Origin: Leptospira ilyithenensis
GTDB lineage: Bacteria; Spirochaetota; Leptospiria; Leptospirales; Leptospiraceae
Direction: 5' to 3'
Length of the DNA stretch: 64,000 bases
Assembly: GCF_004771005.1 (NCBI RefSeq)
Contig: NZ_RQHV01000036.1
Span: 124,001 to 188,000 of the forward strand
Below, piece by piece: positions 1 through 8,934 of this stretch. The first letter of the stretch is position 1. The number at the start of each line of letters is the position of its first letter. Made by a program: the position numbers and the translations under genes. The notes under the pieces are model-generated. The model did not search any database. It was given only the letters and a program-made list of their open reading frames with translations, and had not been told where the DNA came from.

Positions 1-510
1 GACGGAATTCAGGAAAAACTTTCCTTTCTTGCCCAATTGGAGTTGAAGTCGCAGACAAAAAATGTCCCCGGTTTTATTTATAAAAAACATCTCGCAGAAC
101 GGTTGTACTACTCCGGTTTGCCGATTCTTGTGACCGAAAATGATCGGAATAGAAAACTATTCAACGGAGATATCGGACTTGTTTTGAAATTAGGAGAAGA
201 ACTAAGGGCAGTATTCCCGATTGATAATGAATTGTATCATTTTGCATTGGACACTCTTCCCAAACATGAGGCGGCTTACGTACTTACCGTTCATAAAAGC
301 CAAGGTTCCGAATATGAAACGGTTTTTTTCTATTTGCCGGACAAGTTGAAGATGGACTCCAATGAAAAGGCAAATCGGCTTTTGAATCGGCAGATTCTTT
401 ATACAGGTTTAACGCGTGCTAAAGAACAGGTGATACTTGCAGGCAGTACCTCTTCTTGGGACTTCGGAATAGGAAATTCAACACGAAGGTTGACAGGATT
501 TCAGATATAG
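1..510 (+). CDS. recD: RecD-type helicase, 3' end (exodeoxyribonuclease V alpha subunit-like), partial
   Basis: The reading frame is open from base 1, so the gene starts outside the window; about 169 C-terminal residues are visible. The C-terminal UvrD/RecD superfamily 1 helicase domain is recognisable from a VHKSQGSEYE segment (motif V region, DNA/ATP coupling) and an LYTGLTRAKEQV segment (motif VI, arginine finger). This arrangement, with the 'PVTVTENDRN...NGDIG' type region ahead of motif V, is typical of RecD/RecD2 proteins, which unwind DNA in RecBCD or act alone. Without the upstream part I cannot tell RecD from RecD2; a recB or recC gene just upstream would settle it. The TAG stop at 508-510 is followed directly by remnants of a toxin gene. 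Confidence 0.82.
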   Translation, partial: DGIQEKLSFLAQLELKSQTKNVPGFIYKKHLAERLYYSGLPILVTENDRNRKLFNGDIGLVLKLGEELRAVFPIDNELYHFALDTLPKHEAAYVLTVHKSQGSEYETVFFYLPDKLKMDSNEKANRLLNRQILYTGLTRAKEQVILAGSTSSWDFGIGNSTRRLTGFQI

Positions 511-511
511 A

Positions 512-691
512 TTTCTTTTTGTGGTTTTAAATAATTGTATTTTTACTCATGATGATTACGACAAACTAAACTTAAAAAAATTAGCAAAGAATTTCACTTT
601 AGATAAACAATTAACGCAATATACTAATAATAGATATGAAGACAAAAATAAACAAATCAGGAATCGAACGAGTAAAAAAGATAAGAAATGA
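512..691 (+). pseudogene. HigB-like toxin remnant (C-terminal fragment)
   Basis: Immediately after the recD stop, the frame holding codons 527-610 reads LNNCIFTHDDYDKLNLKKL. This resembles the last part of HigB-family mRNA interferase toxins, where a segment of the form F-x-T-H-x-x-Y-D-K precedes the C-terminus. No start codon or N-terminal two thirds is present: the frame is closed by a stop at 491-493 inside recD. The frame runs to a TGA at 689-691, overlapping the antitoxin remnant that follows. Gene order toxin then antitoxin is that of higBA. I infer a truncated, inactive toxin; the match is from memory of the family and short, so confidence is modest. Confidence 0.42.
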
Positions 692-1114
692 TGCTGAGCA
701 CAAATCGGCATTAGGTGAGGTTTTAATGCTGATGACCCAAAAAAAGCAGTAGAAGAAAAATTAAGATATGGGGCTTTACTCGAAGCGGTTAAGGAATACG
801 AAACATCTAAACTAGGAAAAGATGAAATTAATTTAGTAGATTTAATTCATTTCAAAATGAATCAAAAAAATATATCTCAAAATCAATTAGCGATTTTGCT
901 CGATGATCCTCCATTAGTTTCTAGAATTTTAAGAGGCAAAGCTGAGATTTCTAAAAAGGCTGCGATCTTACTCAACAAATATCTTGATATCGAATTTGAA
1001 GTGCTCTTTCAAAAAGAGATTGAAGAAGTAGCGAAAAGGGAATTTTCGGGACGAGAGAAGTCGAAAGATTTTTTAGGTAAAGGAAGAAAGAAAAAAGAGT
1101 TAATTACTCATTAA
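636..1114 (+). pseudogene. HigA-like antitoxin with a frameshift
   Basis: An ATG at 636 opens a frame that ends early at a TAG (750-752). Reading on in the frame two bases over from about 722 gives a continuous protein through NADDPKKAVEEKLRYG, LVDLIHFKMNQKNISQNQLA and SRILRGKAEISKKAA to the TAA at 1112-1114. Restoring one T in the T-run at 721-724 would join both parts into a single protein of about 159 residues. The rebuilt protein has an N-terminal acidic/helical region and a C-terminal Xre/Cro-type helix-turn-helix (about residues 75-130), the HigA layout. Translation from the internal ATG at 857 could still yield an 85-residue DNA-binding fragment. The gene lies directly behind a HigB-like remnant, so the pair looks like a decayed toxin-antitoxin module; a sequencing error in the T-run is the alternative explanation for the shift. 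Confidence 0.5.
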
Positions 1115-1118
1115 AAAA

Positions 1119-1309
1119 TAAAAAACATCTGATGAACTGTATCTCCTTGTTTCTTGTGGCAAGGATAGAAGCGGAAATCCTTCGCTAGGCAAGCGAAGAT
1201 TGGAGCGGATAGCCTGGTCGGGCTTAAAAATAAGTTTTTATTCAATCCCTTCGAGCCACCCAGGAGCTTTGGTCCAACGCCTATTTGCTTTTTTCCTAAA
1301 AAACATCTG
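1119..1309 (+). repeat. Hairpin-rich intergenic segment bounded by 13-bp direct repeats
   Basis: The 13-mer TAAAAAACATCTG occurs at 1119-1131 and again at 1297-1309. Between the copies lie about 165 bases that are richer in G+C than the flanks and contain short inverted repeats: CCTTG/CAAGG near 1144-1166 and a perfect 7-bp stem CTTCGCT/AGCGAAG with a 5-base loop near 1179-1197. The motifs GATAGAAGCGGAAATCC and GGAGCGGATAGCC frame the second stem. No credible gene is seen. It may be a small non-autonomous insertion with its target duplication, or a REP-like intergenic repeat. Confidence 0.45.
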
Positions 1310-1328
1310 GACAAAACTAGGTCTAAAT

Positions 1329-1343
1329 TTAGAATAATTCTAA
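1329..1343. promoter_or_regulatory. PerR-like operator overlapping the ahpC ribosome binding site
   Basis: TTAGAATAATTCTAA is a perfect 7-1-7 palindrome, the geometry and near-consensus sequence of Fur-family PerR boxes (TTATAATNATTATAA type). Its last bases run into the AAGGAG Shine-Dalgarno (1342-1347) of ahpC, a classic PerR target. Sequence and position are seen; binding by PerR is inferred. Confidence 0.7.
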
Positions 1344-1357
1344 GGAGTGAATCAATC

Positions 1358-1951
<594 letters not shown>

Positions 1952-1963
1952 AATTTCCTTCTA

Positions 1964-1998
1964 CTCCAAATCAGACAGTATTCCAGTCTGGTTTGGAG
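1964..1998 (+). terminator. Strong intergenic hairpin between ahpC and sufB
   Basis: CTCCAAATCAGAC (1964-1976) pairs with GTCTGGTTTGGAG (1986-1998): 13 pairs including one G-U, with a 9-base loop. No long T-run follows, so it is either a weak terminator, an mRNA-stabilising stem after ahpC, or a control element for sufB. The single G-U pair favours a role in RNA over a protein operator. Confidence 0.5.
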
Positions 1999-2032
1999 AC
2001 CGATTTTAGTCTATTATATAGAGACATAGACA

Positions 2033-3454
2033 ATGAACACTACAGCTGAAATCCCAAAAGAAAATTCCGATTTTTATCCGGCTGACGGATTCCCCAAGGG
2101 ACTCACTCGAAAAGTAGTAGAGTCGATATCCCATATCAAAAACGAGCCTTCCTGGCTAACAGAGTTTAGGCTAAAAGCATTTTCCATCTACGAAGAAAAG
2201 CCTATGCCGGATTGGGGATTCATTCCTAGGTTCAATATCAATATCGATGACTACGTTCATTATGTAGGAACCAACCAGAAAAAGAAAAAATCCTGGGACG
2301 AAGTGGATCCTGAAATTTTACGCAGTTTTGAAAAACTGGGAATCCCCGAACACGAAAGAAAATACCTTGCTGGTATGGAAACGATGAACGATTCCGAAAC
2401 GATATATGCCAATGTGAAAAAAGAGCTGACCGATCTTGGAATCCTTTTTTGCGACATTGATACCGCCATCAAGGAATACCCTGAGATCGTCCGTCAGTAT
2501 CTGGGCACTGTGGTAACGATCGGAGACAATAAATTTTCCGCCCTCAACTCATGCGTGTTTAGTGGTGGCTCGTTTGCATATATTCCCAAAGGCGTAAAAA
2601 CTCCTATGCCTCTTCAGGCTTATTTCAAAGTCACTGCTGCGAGTTCCGGCCAATACGAAAGAACCCTTCTTATTGCTGATGAGGATTCTCATTTGGAATA
2701 CAGCGAAGGTTGCACATCCGTCCAAGACAAAGGAACCAACTTTCATACTGCAGTCGTTGAGCTTGTTGCCAAAAAAAATGCCAAGATATTTTATACCACC
2801 ATCCAAAACTGGAAGAAAAATATGTACAACTGGACCGTAAAACGCGGAATATGCGAAGAAGCGGCTCATATCACTTGGACGGACTGCAATATCGGCGCCA
2901 ACACAATCAAATACCCAGGCATCATTTTGAAAGGCGATCATTCCACAGGTGACGTACTTTCCCTTGCTTTTGCAGGTGGGGGACAAGTCCAGGACACAGG
3001 AGCGCGAATCATCCATGTAGGAAAAAATACCCGTTCCAATATATTGGCAAAAGGTGTGGCCTTGGACGGAGGGATCAATTCCTATAGAGGACTTGTTAAA
3101 TTCGAACCTTCCAGCAAAGGATCTTACAGCCATATCAAATGCGACGGGCTTATGATGGACAACCGTTCTCAGTCCCATGCTTATCCTTATAATGATGTTT
3201 CCGGAGAGGAAGGGACTTTGAATTACGAAGCGACCGTTTCCAAAATAGATGAAGACCAATTGTTCTATCTCCAGTCCAGAGGGCTCAGCGAAGACGATTC
3301 CAAATTGCTTATCATTAACGGGTTTTGCGAAGGAGTAACAAAACACTTGGATGTGGAATATTCCGTGGAAATGACAAAACTCATCCGAATGATTTTGGAA
3401 GACGGAAAAGTAATTTCCGAAACTCCCGCCCCCAGCTTTGCGGCAAAGGCTTAA
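2033..3454 (+). CDS. sufB: Fe-S cluster assembly scaffold SufB
   Basis: The 473-residue protein matches SufB in length and sequence along its whole course, from an N-terminal region containing MPDWGF, through [10 protein letters not shown] and the parallel beta-helix core, to a C-terminal [17 protein letters not shown] motif shared by SufB and SufD. SufB is the scaffold of the SufBC2D complex on which [4Fe-4S] clusters are built in the cytoplasm. SufC (ATPase), SufD and SufS are not in the neighbourhood, so this copy is genetically separate from its partners, at least in this window. It lies 82 bases after ahpC with a structured spacer, and 24 bases before rlmN, itself an Fe-S enzyme. The ribosome binding site is weak. 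Confidence 0.95.
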   Translation: MNTTAEIPKENSDFYPADGFPKGLTRKVVESISHIKNEPSWLTEFRLKAFSIYEEKPMPDWGFIPRFNINIDDYVHYVGTNQKKKKSWDEVDPEILRSFEKLGIPEHERKYLAGMETMNDSETIYANVKKELTDLGILFCDIDTAIKEYPEIVRQYLGTVVTIGDNKFSALNSCVFSGGSFAYIPKGVKTPMPLQAYFKVTAASSGQYERTLLIADEDSHLEYSEGCTSVQDKGTNFHTAVVELVAKKNAKIFYTTIQNWKKNMYNWTVKRGICEEAAHITWTDCNIGANTIKYPGIILKGDHSTGDVLSLAFAGGGQVQDTGARIIHVGKNTRSNILAKGVALDGGINSYRGLVKFEPSSKGSYSHIKCDGLMMDNRSQSHAYPYNDVSGEEGTLNYEATVSKIDEDQLFYLQSRGLSEDDSKLLIINGFCEGVTKHLDVEYSVEMTKLIRMILEDGKVISETPAPSFAAKA

Positions 3455-3478
3455 AAGTTTTTAAAGCCTGAAATACAT

Positions 3479-4537
3479 ATGAAAGAAGAAAAGTTTATAC
3501 TGAAAGGGAAACGTCTGGAAGAAATCCAGGACTTTTGCAAATCCATCGGAGTGGAAGCGTTTCGCGCCAAACAATTGTATACTGGGATTTACAAAAACCG
3601 TTATACGTCCATTTCCCAATTTACTACTTTTTCCAAAGAACTCATCGCCAAAATATCTGAAAATGCGGAATTCCCGGAAATCCAACTGGGACGTCAGTTG
3701 ATTTCGAAAGACGGAACCAGAAAATTTACATTCGAAGTAGAACCCGGAAAAGAAATCGAAACCGTTTGGATTCCTACGGCTGACGAAGAACGTAAAACCA
3801 TTTGTATTTCTTCTCAAGTGGGATGCACTCTCAACTGCGCATTTTGTGCTACGGGACTTCTCGAATACAAAGGGAATTTACATGCTTGGCAAATTCTGGA
3901 TCAAATCATCCAAGTTGAAAAGATAGTAGGCGATCGGGCAACTAACATCGTTTTTATGGGAATGGGCGAGCCCATGCATAATTATTTTTCAGTAATGAAG
4001 GCGGCGCATATACTCCACGATAAGGATGCTTTCGGGTTGGGTGCCAAACGGATTACGATTTCCACGGCAGGAGTAGTTACAGGGATTACCAGGTTTATCG
4101 AAAACAAAGAACCTTTCAATTTCGCCATTTCACTCAATCATCCCAATCCGAACACGCGCCATACCATTATGGATGTGAATGTAAAACATCCTTTGGAAAA
4201 ACTTCTTGCGGTGGCTCGCAAATTCACCCAAGATTTGGATCGGATGATTACGTTTGAATATGTATTGATTCCTGATGTCAATATGGGGCGGGAAAATGCA
4301 GACCGACTTGTGAAGATTGCAAGATCCGTAAACAAATGCAAAATCAACGTGATTCCTTTGAATACCGATTTTACCCAATGGAGAAGACCCACGGAAGATG
4401 AAGTGGGGGAATTTGTTTCTTACCTGAGAGCAAAAGCGGGTGTACCTATCTTGAACAGACAGAGTCCCGGTAGAGATATCAACGGTGCCTGCGGTATGCT
4501 TGCTTTAAAAGGCACTAGAAAGGAAGTTGAAGTTTAA
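3479..4537 (+). CDS. rlmN: 23S rRNA (adenine2503-C2)/tRNA (adenine37-C2) methyltransferase RlmN
   Basis: A radical SAM enzyme of 352 residues that methylates C2 of A2503 in 23S rRNA and of A37 in some tRNAs. The [4Fe-4S]-binding motif is C116-x3-C120-x2-C123 (GCTLNCAFC). The motif FMGMGEP that contacts SAM follows, and the C-terminal catalytic cysteine lies in GACGML near residue 338; a second Cys on the substrate-methyl-carrying arm is expected in this family. Length and motif order fit RlmN and not Cfr. It follows sufB closely and may share its transcript. The next gene begins about 100 bases later with its own GAGGAG site. Confidence 0.95.
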   Translation: MKEEKFILKGKRLEEIQDFCKSIGVEAFRAKQLYTGIYKNRYTSISQFTTFSKELIAKISENAEFPEIQLGRQLISKDGTRKFTFEVEPGKEIETVWIPTADEERKTICISSQVGCTLNCAFCATGLLEYKGNLHAWQILDQIIQVEKIVGDRATNIVFMGMGEPMHNYFSVMKAAHILHDKDAFGLGAKRITISTAGVVTGITRFIENKEPFNFAISLNHPNPNTRHTIMDVNVKHPLEKLLAVARKFTQDLDRMITFEYVLIPDVNMGRENADRLVKIARSVNKCKINVIPLNTDFTQWRRPTEDEVGEFVSYLRAKAGVPILNRQSPGRDINGACGMLALKGTRKEVEV

Positions 4538-4638
4538 TAATTTAATATTCTAATGCAAATGGAAAAAGTATCCTGTAGTTCTTATCTTGACCGCATAGTC
4601 AATAATTCTAGTTTGATACAGTTGAGGAGAGCTGAGTC

Positions 4639-6669
4639 ATGAAGAAGAGATTGGCTGCGATTATTCCCAAAGATTTTGTTTGGAAGTTCCCTTCCCAGTT
4701 CAAACTTATCTTTGTTTATGTTTTGTTCTTTTTTGTCATTTTAACTCTCTACCGATTTACATTTCTCTGGGTATATTTTTACCGCCTGGAAGATGTAAAA
4801 ACATCGGAGATGTTGCATGCCGTGCTCTTGGGAGTTCGTTTCGACCTGGCAACGATCTCAATGGTTCTTGGACTATTTGCAGTTTTATCGGCCGTTCCTT
4901 TTTTAAATAGATATTCCCCCTACCGTTTCTTTTGGGGTTATACTCCTATTATACTCAGTTTATGGATGATCTCTCATTTGGTTGCGGATATCATTTATTA
5001 TGAGAATGCAAACAAACATATCGGTTACGAAGGTTTTGTTTTTCTCGGCAAAGATTTGGGAGTTTTGCTCAAGTCCGCATTTGAACAAAATCCGTATCTC
5101 TCAATCGGCACTTTATTCTTTTTGGCTGTTTTTCTGCCGGTCTCCACTTGGATTTTTAAAAAATTCAATCCTTACCGGTATGCCGAACTTTCTTGGAAAC
5201 AAGAGCTCATTCAATTTGTTTTGATACTTGCCGTTGTGATCATAGGCATCAGGGGAGGGCTTCAGACTTCTCCTATACGAGCTACCAATGCGATTGTTTC
5301 CGGAAATACATTTGCAAATAACCTGGCGCTCAACGGTGTTTTCACATCGGTGATGGATTTAAAAAGCCAATCCATTCCAGGTTTTCTCAGAATGGATTCC
5401 AAAGAATACATTGAAGTGGTGAGAAAAGAAATCTCTTATGAAGGCGCTGAATTCATTAGCGATCGTTATCCTCTTCTTCGTCTGCAAAAGGAAACAAACA
5501 AAGGAACTCCCCCCAACGTTGTGTTGATTTTATTGGAAAACTGGACGGGCAAATTCATCCGACCGATCTCCGACGGTTTGGTTGACGGAAAGGAAGTAGC
5601 ACCTAATTTCAATCAGTTGGTAAGGAAGGGCAGGTTTTTCAATCATTTTATGGCCTCCGGAGGAAGGACTACAAACGGAATGATGTCCATCCTGACGGGA
5701 ATACCCGACAGACCCGGACTCACTGTAGTTCGAACCCATCAGGTACTTGGAAATTTTTCCGGCCTCGGAAGTATTTTCGGGAAGATGGGCTATAATACTT
5801 TTTTTGTCACCGGTGGGGATTTGAATTTCGACAATAAAAATACTCTGATGCCTCATTGGGGTTTCAAAGATGTCAACGGCGAAAAGGAAATCGTCAAACT
5901 AAATCGATTCAAATTGGGAAGTTGGGGATATGACGATGAAGACGTTCTAACTATACTTCATGAAAAGATATCATCTTCCAAAAAACCTTTCTTGGGTGTG
6001 GCATTGACTTTGACCACGCATTACCCTTACAGAACTCCTCATGAATCTTTTAATATTTTCAATTCGGATACGAGAGACTCTGATTTTTTAAATGTGTATC
6101 ATTATGCGGATTATGCGGTGGATCGGTTTATGAAAAAAGCGGAAGCGTCTCCGTATTTTTCCAATACCGTTTTTGTGTTCGTTGCGGATCATACCCATCA
6201 CAGATATCTGGATTATTACGACGATAGAAGAGTTCCTTTTTTGATTTATGCACCAGGTAGAGTGAAGCCAGGTATAGACGAATCCATCGGATCCCAATTG
6301 GATGTGATTCCAACTATCCTTGGTTTGGTGGGAAAGGAGACGTATTTCTCGGCAATGGGTAGAAATCTGCTTGCGAAAGACCGTTCTAAATCCGCTTATT
6401 ATGCTTACGGGAATTTATTCGGTTGGATACAGGAAAATATTTTTTACGCGCGATTTTTCGACGGAAAAGAAGATTTTGCCTACGATACCAATCCTCCCCG
6501 TGAGAAAAAAGATATTTGTAAAATCAATCACTTGCCATGCGATGATTTGGGAATCAAAGCAAGAGCTTTCTTGAATTTGAGTTACGACCTTTTAAATCAA
6601 AATTTGATTTTTCCCACAGACAAAGAATTGGATAAAGTCATTCATAAAGAGATGTCTGCCGTAGAATAG
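4639..6669 (+). CDS. LTA synthase-family membrane sulfatase (phosphoglycerol transferase-like)
   Basis: The 676-residue protein has an N-terminal block of about five membrane helices (residues 20-215) and a periplasmic alkaline-phosphatase/sulfatase-fold domain (about 290-610), the LtaS/OpgB architecture. Likely metal and catalytic residues are Glu in ILLENW (near 298), the nucleophile Thr in GGRTTNG (near 343) and Asp-His in VADHTH (near 515). Family members move glycerol-phosphate from phosphatidylglycerol to an acceptor, or phosphoethanolamine to glycans. Leptospires have no lipoteichoic acid, so a periplasmic glycan or lipid acceptor is inferred. A strong GAGGAG site precedes the ATG. The 3' end overlaps the convergent minus-strand gene by 28 bases, and that neighbour belongs to the same enzyme superfamily. 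Confidence 0.85.
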   Translation: MKKRLAAIIPKDFVWKFPSQFKLIFVYVLFFFVILTLYRFTFLWVYFYRLEDVKTSEMLHAVLLGVRFDLATISMVLGLFAVLSAVPFLNRYSPYRFFWGYTPIILSLWMISHLVADIIYYENANKHIGYEGFVFLGKDLGVLLKSAFEQNPYLSIGTLFFLAVFLPVSTWIFKKFNPYRYAELSWKQELIQFVLILAVVIIGIRGGLQTSPIRATNAIVSGNTFANNLALNGVFTSVMDLKSQSIPGFLRMDSKEYIEVVRKEISYEGAEFISDRYPLLRLQKETNKGTPPNVVLILLENWTGKFIRPISDGLVDGKEVAPNFNQLVRKGRFFNHFMASGGRTTNGMMSILTGIPDRPGLTVVRTHQVLGNFSGLGSIFGKMGYNTFFVTGGDLNFDNKNTLMPHWGFKDVNGEKEIVKLNRFKLGSWGYDDEDVLTILHEKISSSKKPFLGVALTLTTHYPYRTPHESFNIFNSDTRDSDFLNVYHYADYAVDRFMKKAEASPYFSNTVFVFVADHTHHRYLDYYDDRRVPFLIYAPGRVKPGIDESIGSQLDVIPTILGLVGKETYFSAMGRNLLAKDRSKSAYYAYGNLFGWIQENIFYARFFDGKEDFAYDTNPPREKKDICKINHLPCDDLGIKARAFLNLSYDLLNQNLIFPTDKELDKVIHKEMSAVE

Positions 6670-8522
6670 AGATCGGAACATAGATTGCAGTCTTTTAGGA
6701 GAATGCGGTACTCTTTCCTTTTTGCTTCGCTAAGTTTCGGCCAGAGATTTTCAGTTTCGTTTCCATCATTCGTATACTCAAACAACTCTTCCGTAGGAGA
6801 AGTTTTGTTCAATCTCAACATATAGTGCAAGTTTTTGTATATGAAGCTGAGTCCCACACGGTAAAGCGATGTTTCGTTATTATTTGCGATAAAGATTTTT
6901 CTATCGGTAGGAATCTTGGTCAAAAGGGATCTTCCTTCGAGTTTTGCCTGATAGGGAGCTATATCCTTTCTTTCTCTTATGCCTAGAAAGTCGATGATAG
7001 TGGGAATGATATCTATATTTTCAACATTCCTATCTTGATTGATTTTTAAAATTTGATCTCGTGTTTGCGACCTGAGTGATTTGGGAATATAGAAAAACAT
7101 AGGAATGGATACGGTTTCAATATGATTGCTCTCCACGTGCCCGATGTATCCGTGTTCGAATATTGTTTCTCCGTGATCGGATGTAAAGATAACAAGAGTG
7201 TTCTCTTTTAAATTTTCCTTTTCTAAAAATTCAAACACATCTTCCAGAAGTGAGTCCAGATATCTTACGGAATTGTCATACGGTGCAAGTATGTCCTTGC
7301 CAACGGGCAAAAACTCATATTCTTTCGGGATAAAGTAGGGAAAATGATTTGTATTGAAATGCAAAACTCCCGCAAAGGAATTGCCTTCCTTTTTCAACAG
7401 AGACACATGTCTTTTGAATTCCTTTACTGTTTTTCTGTCATCAATTCCAATATCGTTGAACGTAGAGTTTCCGCTGGTTTCTTTATTCCAAAGATAATCT
7501 ATCCCTGCGTTTTTAAAAAAACCTTCAAAGTTGTTCCAACGAAAGCTATGGCTGGAGATAAAAAATGTGGATAGATTCACAGCTTTACCATACTCCCAAA
7601 ACAAAGGAGAACTGTGAGTCAAAGAGACAGGTTGTTCCGGAGAAATTCCGGATAATATGCTCGGAACGGAAATCAATGTGGAACTGGAGTTGGAAAAACT
7701 GTTTTTAAATAGGATTTTATCACCTTTGCTAGCGGATGAAAAACAACGACTTAAATAGGGGGTAGTATCTCTGTTATATCCGTACAAACTCATACTTTTT
7801 CTACGTAAGCTTTCCGCTACGATCAATAGTACGTTCACCTTTGTTTTGTTAGCTAAAGTTTCAAGTTTAGGTTTGTTTCTGGATTGTAATCCTGCAGAAC
7901 CAAGTCTATCACCGGTAAGTAGATTGTATACATTCCGATTTATGAATACTACCGAATTTGTATCTGCTACAAAAATCTGGTCATTGAATCGTGAATTATT
8001 ATGAAAAAATAAATTAAGTAAGATAACGGATAAAGTGACTGCTGGGTAGGTCCATTTGAAAAAACGAAATTTTTCCCGGCGGGTAGTAGAACGTAAGGAA
8101 TAATAAAAAACAAAAAATACGATCACAAAAAAAAGAATGGAAACGAAGGAAAGCCCCGCACGGAACAAGGTCCAGCTATTATAGGGCTCCTGGAAGATGA
8201 AAGAAAAAACGAAAAAATTGGGCATGATCCCAGAGTATTGGAAATAACCGTAAGATCCGATTAGAGCAATTGTATAGAAAGCGGAAATGATAATTACCAA
8301 AAATTCATATATGGGTTTGATTCTATATAGGTTGAGTAAACTAATAAGAAAAAAGCCATATAGAAGTAGGGAAAAAAGGATAGAAGCAAAATAAAAAAGT
8401 AACTGGTTAAGTTCAAGTCCCTTAACAATTTCGAATCTGAAACCTAAATCAGTAGCCAATATTGTAATTGGGATTAGAAGTGATAAAACCCATTTTTTTA
8501 TATTATTATGGACTGATTTCAT
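6642..8522 (-). CDS. EptA-like phosphoethanolamine transferase (membrane sulfatase family)
   Basis: About five N-terminal membrane helices are followed by a periplasmic catalytic domain starting at VLLIVAESLRRKSMSLYGY, characteristic of EptA/EptB/CptA enzymes that transfer phosphoethanolamine from phosphatidylethanolamine to lipid A, core sugars or proteins. The metal-binding TSDHGE motif is intact. In the nucleophile region (NSSSTLISVPSIL) the usual Thr of EptA aligns best with Ser, though a Thr lies two residues on. I place the start at 8522 because AAGGGG lies 6 bases upstream; an ATG at 8549 is possible. The substrate is not deducible from sequence. The product would be 626 residues. Confidence 0.78.
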   Translation of the reverse strand: MKSVHNNIKKWVLSLLIPITILATDLGFRFEIVKGLELNQLLFYFASILFSLLLYGFFLISLLNLYRIKPIYEFLVIIISAFYTIALIGSYGYFQYSGIMPNFFVFSFIFQEPYNSWTLFRAGLSFVSILFFVIVFFVFYYSLRSTTRREKFRFFKWTYPAVTLSVILLNLFFHNNSRFNDQIFVADTNSVVFINRNVYNLLTGDRLGSAGLQSRNKPKLETLANKTKVNVLLIVAESLRRKSMSLYGYNRDTTPYLSRCFSSASKGDKILFKNSFSNSSSTLISVPSILSGISPEQPVSLTHSSPLFWEYGKAVNLSTFFISSHSFRWNNFEGFFKNAGIDYLWNKETSGNSTFNDIGIDDRKTVKEFKRHVSLLKKEGNSFAGVLHFNTNHFPYFIPKEYEFLPVGKDILAPYDNSVRYLDSLLEDVFEFLEKENLKENTLVIFTSDHGETIFEHGYIGHVESNHIETVSIPMFFYIPKSLRSQTRDQILKINQDRNVENIDIIPTIIDFLGIRERKDIAPYQAKLEGRSLLTKIPTDRKIFIANNNETSLYRVGLSFIYKNLHYMLRLNKTSPTEELFEYTNDGNETENLWPKLSEAKRKEYRILLKDCNLCSDLYSTADISL

Positions 8523-8597
8523 AAATTTCCCCTTATGGACTATGTTCAAATTTCAATGAAATTTTGGGGCACGAATTGGACAAGCTCAAATAGGAAC

Positions 8598-8616
8598 TTG
8601 ACCAATCAGTCAGTCA
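8598..8616. promoter_or_regulatory. Possible -35 box within a TetR-type dyad
   Basis: TTGACC at 8598-8603 could be a -35 box for the lipoprotein-glycosyltransferase pair. It sits in TGAC-CAATCA-GTCA (8599-8612), followed by another GTCA, a pattern often seen at TetR-family operators. A convincing -10 is lacking (TTATTT at 8620 is the best candidate). Confidence 0.3.
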
Positions 8617-8647
8617 TAATTATTTCTTAGGAGTATTTAGGATTAAA

Positions 8648-8932
8648 ATGAGAAAATTAGGTTTATTTATAATTTTATTGCATCTGGGATTCTTTACGTC
8701 TTGCCAGGATGTGATTGAGAAAAAATGCATCGCAGCCTGTGATCAGTTTGTATCCTGCACGCAGAAAGTGATGAAGATTGAGCTTGCGCCTGAAGCGATC
8801 AAAACAGGCCACACGTCCTGTCTGAACGGATGCACGACTTATAATAGTGAGATTTTGCAATGTTTCGAGCAAGAACCTACCTCCTGCCAGGGTTTCGGAG
8901 AATGCGTGATTCAAATAGGAACACTTGAGTAA
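8648..8932 (+). CDS. Small cysteine-rich lipoprotein of unknown function
   Basis: This 94-residue protein begins with a short signal peptide ending in a lipobox, FFTSC, with the lipidated cysteine at C19. The mature part has eight further cysteines (27, 31, 37, 58, 62, 72, 80, 86), including two C-x3-C pairs, so up to four disulfides are possible in the periplasm or on the outer membrane. I do not recognise a named family; small Cys-rich lipoproteins are common in leptospires. TAGGAG lies about 15 bases upstream of the ATG. The stop is 2 bases before the start of the glycosyltransferase, so the two are almost certainly co-transcribed. Confidence 0.8.
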   Translation: MRKLGLFIILLHLGFFTSCQDVIEKKCIAACDQFVSCTQKVMKIELAPEAIKTGHTSCLNGCTTYNSEILQCFEQEPTSCQGFGECVIQIGTLE

Positions 8933-8934
8933 AG

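Noticed and set aside
2549..3346. 265-residue minus-strand frame antisense to sufB
   Set aside because: Shadow of the well-conserved sufB gene; its product resembles nothing.
4587..4602. TTGAC-N6-GTCAA dyad ahead of the LTA synthase-like gene
   Set aside because: Arms of only 5 bp and no clear -10 partner, so not separable from chance.
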